A DNA stretch of 64,000 nt. It comes from JADYZU01 sp964540965. GTDB taxonomy: Bacteria; Pseudomonadota; Alphaproteobacteria; Rhodobacterales; Rhodobacteraceae. The stretch is taken from positions 62,001 to 126,000 of the forward strand of contig CAZIOT010000012.1 of assembly GCA_964540965.1 (NCBI GenBank), written 5' to 3'. A program made the position numbers and the translations under genes. The notes beneath the pieces are model-generated. The model searched no databases. It had not been told where the DNA came from and was given only the letters and a program-made list of their open reading frames with translations. Shown here one piece after another: positions 24,556 through 31,300 of the stretch (its first letter is position 1; the number at the start of each line of letters is the position of its first letter).

Positions 24556-24690
24556 TCAGCCGACCGGCAGCGCGAGAACCACCGATTTGATCGCCGTGGC
24601 CGAGGCCGTGGCGTCCAGCAGCATGAGCGACAGGGCCAGAAAGCCCACGACGAACACGCCGGTCACGAGAAGATAATCGAGGGAGGTCAT
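24556..24690 (-). CDS. Small pilin-like membrane peptide (44 aa), first gene of the Tad-like block
   Basis: MTSLDYLLVTGVFVVGFLAL is followed by SLMLLDATASATAIKSVVLA. An acidic residue (Asp5) takes the place of the usual Glu, and most of the peptide is hydrophobic. The ATG is preceded by CGGAGGACCAC, a strong ribosome-binding site. It is the promoter-proximal gene of the minus-strand block and is nearly contiguous with the short CpaF gene. It could be a pilin-like subunit or a small membrane partner of that ATPase. Confidence 0.6.
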   Translation of the reverse strand: MTSLDYLLVTGVFVVGFLALSLMLLDATASATAIKSVVLALPVG

Positions 24691-24888
24691 GTGGTCCTCC
24701 GTATGGGGAAAAGGATCGGAACAAGGCACGGGTAAGGAATTTGAGGATACATTACGCTACGATCCCGTGTTATTCTAGTTTTCCATACGACACCTCCCCC
24801 GGTGCCGGATTTTGGCTCAAGGTGTTTTCGAACCCGTGACGCAGGCACCCTGCCCGCGCCCATTGCAGCTAACCCAAGGTCGATGCCC
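24691..24888. promoter_or_regulatory. Divergent intergenic region, probable promoters of the Tad-like block and the caspase gene set
   Basis: This 198-bp stretch separates two divergent gene sets. It contains the most AT-rich run of the neighbourhood (about 24738-24790, including GATACATTACGCTACGATCC and TGTTATTCTAGTTTTCCATA). Both directions need a promoter here. No recognisable operator was found, and no -35/-10 pair can be fixed with confidence. Confidence 0.45.
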
Positions 24889-25209
24889 ATGACGACCAAA
24901 GCCCTGATCCTGACGCTGGCCGCCCTGGCCTTCGCCCCCGCCGCGCGGGCCGAGGATACCGCGACCGCGACGCCAGCCTGCGACGGGCTTGGGCTGAACA
25001 GCGCCTTCTTGTCGGAATATTACTGCGGCCAGTTCACCCGCATCGTCGAGGGCGGCGAGACCCGCACCATCTCCCCCGACGACCCCGATGTCGCCGAAAC
25101 CGACTGGTATCAGATCGAGCTTTTGCGCGACGCCTACAGGGTCGATCCCAAGAAGACGCTCGAGCTGATCGAGCGTATCCGGCTGGCCGGCGGCCTGCCC
25201 GAAAGCTGA
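24889..25209 (+). CDS. Small secreted protein of unknown function
   Basis: A 106-residue protein with a signal peptide (MTTKALILTLAALAFAPAARA, cleavage before Glu). The mature part is acidic, has two cysteines (TPACDG and EYYCGQ) and ends in a helix (DPKKTLELIERIRLAGG). ATG 24889 has AAGG 9 bases upstream and is preferred over ATG 24883. It is the first gene of the divergent set that ends with a caspase-like gene. I recognise no family. Confidence 0.65.
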   Translation: MTTKALILTLAALAFAPAARAEDTATATPACDGLGLNSAFLSEYYCGQFTRIVEGGETRTISPDDPDVAETDWYQIELLRDAYRVDPKKTLELIERIRLAGGLPES

Positions 25210-25273
25210 GATTTCCGTGGGACCGGCCCATGACGAGACGCCGGATCGTTCCATAACCCGAGAGGGCCGAAAG

Positions 25274-25558
25274 ATGTTCCTGAAGAACTCCTTGATCCTG
25301 GGATGCTGCCTTGCCGGATTGTCCGGCTGCATCGTGGTGCCGCTGCCCGGCGGCACGGTCCAGCCCGGCCAGGTCATCACCACAACGCCGGTCACGACCC
25401 CGGTGACCACGCCAACCACCCCCTACGGCACCACCACGACGGGCGGGACGACCCCGCCGCCGGTTGTCACGCGCTGCCCGAACGGCGGGATGCCGCCAAT
25501 CTGCCGGGTGGTCCGTGATCGCGATGACGACGACGACGACGACAACCCCTGGGGCTGA
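25274..25558 (+). CDS. Small lipoprotein with Thr/Pro-rich region
   Basis: A 94-residue protein. The lipobox LSGC ends a short signal sequence, so Cys20 or so is the lipidated residue. The mature part has a Thr/Pro-rich stretch (TTTPVTTPVTTPTTPYG), two further cysteines (TRCPNGGMPPIC) and an acidic run of seven Asp near the C-terminus. The short interval between the two cysteines could hold a disulfide loop. It lies 3 bases upstream of the caspase gene and is likely co-translated. Confidence 0.7.
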   Translation: MFLKNSLILGCCLAGLSGCIVVPLPGGTVQPGQVITTTPVTTPVTTPTTPYGTTTTGGTTPPPVVTRCPNGGMPPICRVVRDRDDDDDDDNPWG

Positions 25559-25561
25559 TCC

Positions 25562-28009
25562 ATGACACGCCAGTTCTGCCTTGCCTCGGCCTGCGCTGCC
25601 GCGCTGGCCACCGGATGGTGCCTGCCTGCCGCCGCGCAGGTCAGCGCCTATGTCGACAGCCTTGCCGCCGGTTCCGATACCGTGGTGCCGCTGCGCAGCT
25701 TTGACCCCGCCACCCGTGCCCGCAACCGGCTGGCCATCGTCATCGGCAATTCCGATTACGCCGCCGTGCCGGACCTGCCCAATGCCGTGAACGATGCCCG
25801 CGCCATGGCAGAGTTCTTTCGCGCGCAGGGCTATGTGGTCAGCGCCCATGACGACATCACCAAGCGCGAGTTCGAGGACGTGCTGCGCCGCGTGCTGTTC
25901 GACACCGGCCCCGATACCGAGGTGGTGCTGTTCTACGCCGGCCACGGCTTTCAGATCGGCAACGAGAATTACCTTGTCCCGGTCGATGCCGATCTCGACA
26001 CGGTCTATGACGTGCCCTTCGAATCGGTCTCGCTCGGGTCGCTGGTCGGCATCATCGGCGCCCGCGCCCGGCTGACCATCGTCATGCTCGATTCCTGCCG
26101 CGACAATCCCTTTGCCGGCCGGCAGGCGCTGACCCTGATCGGCAGCGACCTGCGCGAGACGCGGACCGGCTTTACCTCGCAGGCGGCGCCGCTGAATTCG
26201 ATGCTGGTCTATTCGACCGCGCCCGGATCGGTCGCCTTCGACGGCGAGGGCACGAACAGCCCGTTCACCGCCGCCTTCATCAACGAGGTGACGGCCAATC
26301 CCGACGAACTGGTCAAGGACGTGTTCGAACGGGTCCGCATCAGCGTCTATGAGGCGACGCAAGGGCGGCAGGTGCCGTGGGATTCCTCGACACTGGTCGA
26401 ACCGGCCAGCTTCGGCCTTGGCGCGGCGCTGTCGCGGCCCATCGCGGTCGACAGCCACGGCACCGGCGCCGACCGCGGCCTTGCCCGCATCGGCAGCGAC
26501 ACGACGGAACCCGGGCCAGATGTGGTCGATGCAACGGTGCAGACCGTGACGCTCGACGCCGGTTTCGCGCGCGAGGTCGGGATCGGCGCCAGCCTGCATC
26601 AGGCTATCGGCGACGTGCCCTCGCTGCGCATCGTCACGGGCCCGGCGCATGGCCATCTGATGCTGACCGGCGCCGACGGGCTGGCCCGCGACACCCTGGG
26701 AACCGAGATCGCCGCCGCCGATCTGAACGCGCTGGTGCTGGCCAACGGATCGCTGCAGATCCCGGCGGTCACGCTGGGCGAAGATCCGGTGATCGAGGAC
26801 GGCTTTACCGTCGCGAGCGGCGAACAGACCTGGGCCGTACGCCTGCGCCTGACGCCGGAACCCTGCGACTTCCAGGCCGGCGACCATCTGGATCCCGATG
26901 GCATGGGCATCACCCGCTATCCCAACGAAATCCGCCCCGATCAGGCGGTTGCCGCCTGCGAGGCCGCGGTCGCGGCTCAGCCGCAGGTCGGCCGGTTCCA
27001 CTACCAGCTTGGCCGCGCCTATTATGCCCTGCGCCGCTGGGACGAGGCTTTGGCCGCGTTCGAAGCCGCCCGCGACCTGGGCCATGTCCGCGCCTGGCAC
27101 GCCATCGGCAACTGGCACTACAACGAGCCGCGCTTTACCGGCGGGCTCGACCGGCCGGTCGCGACCGAGGAAGTGTTGCAGGACTATGCCCGCGGCGTCG
27201 TCGAGGGCGACCCCTATGCGATGTATACCCTGGGCTGGCACCTGCTGAACAACGGTGAGTCCGACAGCATCCAGATCGAGGGCTATGACCTTGTGATGCG
27301 CAGCCTCGAGGTCGGCCATACCTTCGCGATGAACGCGATGGCGCAGCTCTACCTTGACGAGGAGGGCGAATATTACGACCCCGAACGCGGGCTGCGCTAT
27401 CTGAACGAAAGCGCCGCGCGCAGCGACATCTATGGCTATAACGCGCTGGGCCTTGTCTATTGGCGCGGTCGTGCCGGGCAGGCGCTGGATTTCCAGCGCG
27501 CCTTCGACCTGTTCACGCAGGCAGCCGACGGCGGCCATCCGACGGCACCTTACAACCTGGCGCGGATGTATCGCGACGGCGATGCCCCCGGCGGCGCCGA
27601 TGGTGCCAAGGCGGTGGAATGGTTCCTGACCGGGCTGGAGCGCGGCCATGCCGCCTCGGCCCTGGCGGCGGCGGATTTGATCCTGGCGGGCGGCGCGCCC
27701 GGCCATGACGCCTATGATGCCGCCGCCATCGCCGCCCGCGCCGCCGCCCTGACCAACGCCGATGACGCGGCCGAGGCGCAGGCCCTGCTGGACCAGCTTG
27801 ACGCCCGCACCCTGACCGGCGGGTTGCAACGGCTGATGACGGCCATGGGCAGCCCGGTCGAGGTCGACGGCGGCTATGGCCCGGCCACGACCGCCGCCCT
27901 CGCCGCCCTGTCGCCCGAGGCCGCGGCCGAGGACAGCGCCCAGGGCCGGATCATCGCGCTGGCCGCGCTGTACTGGCAACGCTCGCCGTTCCGGGTGGAT
28001 CTGTACTGA
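25562..28009 (+). CDS. Caspase-like protein with Sel1/TPR-type repeats and a peptidoglycan-binding-like end
   Basis: An 815-residue exported protein (signal peptide about 1-26, ending AAAQ). The caspase domain (about 52-290) keeps the dyad: His128 in YAGHGF and Cys179 in LDSCRDNPF. A middle beta-rich region follows. From about residue 450 there are Sel1/TPR-like helical repeats (FHYQLGRAYYALRRWDEALA, YNLARMYRDGD). The C-terminal segment GSPVEVDGGYGPATTAAL matches the PG_binding_1 pattern. Secreted caspase-TPR proteins are frequent in Rhodobacterales, with unknown substrates. It is the last gene of the divergent set facing away from the Tad-like block. Confidence 0.82.
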   Translation: MTRQFCLASACAAALATGWCLPAAAQVSAYVDSLAAGSDTVVPLRSFDPATRARNRLAIVIGNSDYAAVPDLPNAVNDARAMAEFFRAQGYVVSAHDDITKREFEDVLRRVLFDTGPDTEVVLFYAGHGFQIGNENYLVPVDADLDTVYDVPFESVSLGSLVGIIGARARLTIVMLDSCRDNPFAGRQALTLIGSDLRETRTGFTSQAAPLNSMLVYSTAPGSVAFDGEGTNSPFTAAFINEVTANPDELVKDVFERVRISVYEATQGRQVPWDSSTLVEPASFGLGAALSRPIAVDSHGTGADRGLARIGSDTTEPGPDVVDATVQTVTLDAGFAREVGIGASLHQAIGDVPSLRIVTGPAHGHLMLTGADGLARDTLGTEIAAADLNALVLANGSLQIPAVTLGEDPVIEDGFTVASGEQTWAVRLRLTPEPCDFQAGDHLDPDGMGITRYPNEIRPDQAVAACEAAVAAQPQVGRFHYQLGRAYYALRRWDEALAAFEAARDLGHVRAWHAIGNWHYNEPRFTGGLDRPVATEEVLQDYARGVVEGDPYAMYTLGWHLLNNGESDSIQIEGYDLVMRSLEVGHTFAMNAMAQLYLDEEGEYYDPERGLRYLNESAARSDIYGYNALGLVYWRGRAGQALDFQRAFDLFTQAADGGHPTAPYNLARMYRDGDAPGGADGAKAVEWFLTGLERGHAASALAAADLILAGGAPGHDAYDAAAIAARAAALTNADDAAEAQALLDQLDARTLTGGLQRLMTAMGSPVEVDGGYGPATTAALAALSPEAAAEDSAQGRIIALAALYWQRSPFRVDLY

Positions 28010-28071
28010 GGCAAGTGGATCTCCGCCGCGCAGGGCCTTTCGGGGCCTTGCGCGGCGGTTCCTTGTGCGGC

Positions 28072-28181
28072 GTAGGGTGGCCGTTTGCCCACCTTGCGGG
28101 CCGCATGGTCGCGCGGCGTCGTTCCGGGCCTTCGCAGAGCGGGGCGGGTTGCGGCGCCAGGTGGGCGAATGCCCACCCTAC
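28072..28181. repeat. Dispersed palindromic element, long form (two hairpins)
   Basis: Two inverted-repeat units, GTAGGGTGGCCGTTTGCCCA at 28072 onward and AGGTGGGCGAATGCCCACCC up to 28181, themselves form a larger inverted repeat with a 64-base interval. It lies between the caspase and GntR genes and may act as a terminator or REP-like element. Confidence 0.6.
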
Positions 28182-28278
28182 GGGGGCGGACCATCGGCCG
28201 CACAGGCCATGCCCCGTTGCCCCCGCTGCGCGAAAACACTATCCCTGACGGCGGGTTAAGGTTGGGCCGGAGGGCAGG

Positions 28279-29028
28279 ATGACCGAGGGCGAGACGGAGG
28301 CGGCGCCGGCAGAGGCGCGGCGCGAACGCGGGGCGATCACCATCTATTCCGCCCTGCGCGAGGACATCCTGACGCTGCGCCTTGCCCCCGGATCGGCGGT
28401 GGACGAACAGGGCATCGCCCGGCAGTTCGGCCTGTCCCGCACCCCGGTGCGCGAGGCTCTGTTCATGCTGTCGGGCGAAGGGCTGGTGCGGCTGCTGCCC
28501 AATCGGTCGGCGATCATCTCGCCGCTGACCATGGAGAACATGAACGACTACTTCGACACGCTGCTGATCCTGACCCGCGCGGTCATGGTCGCGGCGGTCC
28601 ACCGTGCCGGGGCGGACGACATTGCCGGGCTGCAGTCGCGGCTGGCGGCGTTCCGCGACAGCCTTGCCGGCGACCGGGCCGCCATCGTCCTTGCCCAGCT
28701 TGACCTCTTGCGCGCCATCTGCCGGATCGGGCGCAACTTCTTTCTCGACCGCTTCTATCCCGATTGCCTCGACTACGGCCGCCGCACCATGCTGCTGCAT
28801 TACTTCCCCGAGGTGACCGCCGCCGAACTGGAGCAGCTGGCCGAGGATTATGCCGCGATGGTCGGTGCCATCGCCGCGCGCGACACCGGCGCCTGCAACC
28901 GGCTGACGGGCGAGATGCTGGGCCGGGTGGCGGTGGTGGTGCAGCGGTCGCTTCTGCCGGTCTATGGCGATCTTGTCGACCAGTCGACCACCGCGATCCC
29001 GCGGATTTTCCGCGACCCGCGCCCGTAG
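28279..29028 (+). CDS. GntR-family transcriptional regulator with FCD domain
   Basis: A 249-residue regulator. The N-terminal winged helix-turn-helix contains ILTLRLAPGSAVDEQ and FGLSRTPVREAL, the GntR signature. The C-terminal helical FCD domain (about residues 95-240) binds a small-molecule effector. The ATG follows GGAGGGCAGG. It converges on the hyuAB-GAF operon, so it is the likely regulator of that operon; the palindrome at 33379-33401 upstream of hyuA is a candidate operator. Its TAG stop is formed by the dispersed palindromic element. Confidence 0.88.
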   Translation: MTEGETEAAPAEARRERGAITIYSALREDILTLRLAPGSAVDEQGIARQFGLSRTPVREALFMLSGEGLVRLLPNRSAIISPLTMENMNDYFDTLLILTRAVMVAAVHRAGADDIAGLQSRLAAFRDSLAGDRAAIVLAQLDLLRAICRIGRNFFLDRFYPDCLDYGRRTMLLHYFPEVTAAELEQLAEDYAAMVGAIAARDTGACNRLTGEMLGRVAVVVQRSLLPVYGDLVDQSTTAIPRIFRDPRP

Positions 29029-29092
29029 GGTGGGCAATCGCCCACCGCGCGGCGTGGCCTTCGCGCGGCGGTGGGCAAACGCCCACCCCTAC
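29025..29092. repeat. Dispersed palindromic element that provides both convergent stop codons
   Basis: It reads GTAGGGTGGGCAATCGCCCA at the left end and TGGGCAAACGCCCACCCCTAC at the right end, joined by a GC-rich centre. The left GTAG gives the TAG stop of the GntR gene and the right CTAC gives, on the minus strand, the TAG stop of the GAF gene. The double hairpin probably terminates transcription from both sides. Confidence 0.65.
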
Positions 29093-29571
29093 CCCGCCGC
29101 GCGCAGCAACAGCGCCAGCGCCACCGGCAGCCGCGCGGGTTCGATCCGCGACAGGGTTTCCGCGTCGAAATGGCCGGCGGGACCAAGGCAATTGATGGTG
29201 CCGATCACCCGGCCCTGCACCACAACCGGCATGTTGACGATCGATTCGCAGCCCGTGGCGCGGATCGTCTCGTGGTCGAACATCACTTGCGACAGGCTGT
29301 CATAGTCATTGGCGACAAAGGTTTCGTGCCGCACCATGACCTGATCGTGCCAGGCCGTCACATTGGCCGGCTTGCGGCCCGACAAGGGATAGACCTCGGG
29401 CATGTTGGTATAAAGCCGTTCCGACGACAGGTCGTCGGCGATGGCACTGAGGGTGACAAGCCGGGCGCCGGTCAGCGCCTGCACACCGTCGCCGATCACC
29501 GCGAGCAGGCTGGCGGCGGTGGCATCGGGCCGCGACAAGGCGTCGGCAAAGCCGGGAATGGTGTCGGTCAT
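29089..29571 (-). CDS. GAF-domain protein, last gene of the hyu operon
   Basis: A 160-residue single GAF domain. Features include YDSLSQVMFDHETI, GCESIVNMPVVVQGRVIGTI and NCLGPAGHFDAE, the usual beta-sheet core with a ligand pocket. It has no output domain. ATG 29571 has GAGG 5 bases upstream and is preferred over GTG 29574. It lies 10 bases after hyuB. A role as small-molecule sensor or as accessory subunit of the hydantoinase/oxoprolinase complex is possible; the first is the family norm. Confidence 0.8.
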   Translation of the reverse strand: MTDTIPGFADALSRPDATAASLLAVIGDGVQALTGARLVTLSAIADDLSSERLYTNMPEVYPLSGRKPANVTAWHDQVMVRHETFVANDYDSLSQVMFDHETIRATGCESIVNMPVVVQGRVIGTINCLGPAGHFDAETLSRIEPARLPVALALLLRAAG

Positions 29572-29581
29572 CACGCCCTCG

Positions 29582-31300
29582 TCAATCGCGGCGGGCGGTG
29601 CTGGCGGCGGGGTCGATCACCCCGTCGCGCACCGTCACGCCATAGTCGCGGGCAGCCACGGCAGCCGAGATCCAGCCGGCGTCGAGATCGGCCTGAATCT
29701 CGGCAAAGGGCCGGGCCAGAGGATCGCCGAACCCGCCGCCGCCGCCGGTTTTCGTCTCGACCACCGTGCCTTTGGGCAGCACCCGCGCCCGCATCTTGAG
29801 GTGGCTTTCGGCGTGGCCATCGGGGAAATGGATCGTCACCTCGGGGCCGACGGCATCCTTGCCGCCGTTCAGGCCGAAAGCCGGGGTTTTCGAACGGTCG
29901 AACCACAGCGACCCCGCGGCGTCGTCCAGCAGGCGATAGGTGCGCACCACGCCGTTGCCGCCGCGCCAGCGCCCGGCGCCGGCGGAATCCTGACGGATGG
30001 CGAATTCCTCGACCCGGACCGGGAATTTCGTCTCGTAGATCTCGGCCGGCAGGTTGCGGAAACCGCCGTTCACCAGATTGATGAGCGCGCTTTCCCCGTC
30101 CGCGCCGTTCGACGCGCCCCAGCCGCCGGCCGTCGCCTCGACCGACAGCCAGCCGCGTTTCGCATTCTGGGTCGAGGCAAAGACCGCCACCATGGAATCG
30201 CCGTAATGCGCCGCGGTGGCCTTTTCCGGCATCGCCTCGGACAGGCAGGAAATCATCAGGTCGGCCAGCAGGCCAAAGGTGGTGAAATACCACTGGCAGG
30301 CGGCGGGTTCCCTGGCGTTGTAGATGCAATCCTCGGGGATCTTCACTTCCATGGTGGAAAACGACCCGCCGGTGATCGCCCGCTCGGGCGAGATCATCGT
30401 CTTGTAGGCCAGCCGGAGCAGCGAGATCGTCTGCACCCGTCCGCAGTTGATGGACCCGTTCACCGGCGGCGACGACCCTTCAAGGTCGATCAGCAGGCGT
30501 TCGCCGTCGATGGTGACGGTGATCGCCACCTTGACCGGATCGTCGCTGATGCCGTCGTTGTCGATCCAGCCTTCGCGGTGATAGGTGCCGTCCTTCAGCG
30601 CGGCGATGGCCTGCCGGTCCAGCAGCTGCGCCTGTTCAAAGATGTTGTCGCACGAGGCGCGGAAGGTCGCGATCCCGATCCGGTTGAGAAGCTGGCCAAG
30701 CCGCCGTTCGCCGGTGCGGATCGCGGCGATCTGGGCGCGGAAATCGCCCAGGGTCAGTTCCTTGAGCCGGGTGTTCCGCGTCAGCAGATCGAACCAGTCC
30801 GGCAATTCGCGGTGCTTTTCCACCACCCGCGTCGGGCCCAGCCGCCAGCCTTCCTGAAAGATGGTCGACGATCCCATGACCATGCCGGTATCGGCCGATC
30901 CCACATCGGCCCAATGCGCCCGCGCGGCGCCGAAACCGACCAGCTGCCCTTCATAGAACAGCGGCCCCACGGCGGTGAAATCGTTCAGGTGGGTGCCCTG
31001 AAGATAGGCGTCGTTCATCAGGAAGATGTCGCCTTCGTGGATGTCGTCGCCGTAGCGGTCGCGGACCAGATGCACGCAGGCGTCGATGGCGCCGACAAAC
31101 AGCGGCACGCCGGTCGACTGGCCCAGCATGTTGCCGTCGCGGTCAAGGATGGCCACCGCGCTGTCCTTGCCTTCATAGATCAGCGCCGAATAGGCCGACC
31201 GCCACAAGGCGGCGTTCATGTCCTCGGCACAGGAGATCAGGAAGTTGCGGACGACTTCGGTGGTGATCGGGTCGGCGGTAACTTGCGTCATGTCGTTCAC
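29582..31300 (-). CDS. hyuB: Hydantoinase B / oxoprolinase B-family subunit
   Basis: A 572-residue protein of the HyuB/acetone carboxylase alpha-like family. Typical features are DPITTEVVRNFLISCAEDMN at the start, GDIFLMNDAYLQGTHLNDF, and the C-terminal GGGGGFGDP segment. With HyuA it opens cyclic amides such as N-methylhydantoin or 5-oxoproline in an ATP-dependent reaction, or carboxylates a ketone in related complexes. Substrate cannot be assigned. Its ATG overlaps the hyuA stop by 4 bases. Confidence 0.9.
   Translation of the reverse strand: MNDMTQVTADPITTEVVRNFLISCAEDMNAALWRSAYSALIYEGKDSAVAILDRDGNMLGQSTGVPLFVGAIDACVHLVRDRYGDDIHEGDIFLMNDAYLQGTHLNDFTAVGPLFYEGQLVGFGAARAHWADVGSADTGMVMGSSTIFQEGWRLGPTRVVEKHRELPDWFDLLTRNTRLKELTLGDFRAQIAAIRTGERRLGQLLNRIGIATFRASCDNIFEQAQLLDRQAIAALKDGTYHREGWIDNDGISDDPVKVAITVTIDGERLLIDLEGSSPPVNGSINCGRVQTISLLRLAYKTMISPERAITGGSFSTMEVKIPEDCIYNAREPAACQWYFTTFGLLADLMISCLSEAMPEKATAAHYGDSMVAVFASTQNAKRGWLSVEATAGGWGASNGADGESALINLVNGGFRNLPAEIYETKFPVRVEEFAIRQDSAGAGRWRGGNGVVRTYRLLDDAAGSLWFDRSKTPAFGLNGGKDAVGPEVTIHFPDGHAESHLKMRARVLPKGTVVETKTGGGGGFGDPLARPFAEIQADLDAGWISAAVAARDYGVTVRDGVIDPAASTARRD

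Noticed and set aside
22276..24690. The small peptides as broken fragments of larger pilin genes
   Set aside because: All have their own start, ribosome-binding site and stop, similar length and similar N-termini, and two are near-identical intact copies.
6664..28009. A caspase-based anti-phage defence island
   Set aside because: The caspase-like proteins carry signal peptides and sit with Tad, OmpA and lipoprotein genes; no nucleic-acid sensor, STAND ATPase, gasdermin or CRISPR gene is seen.
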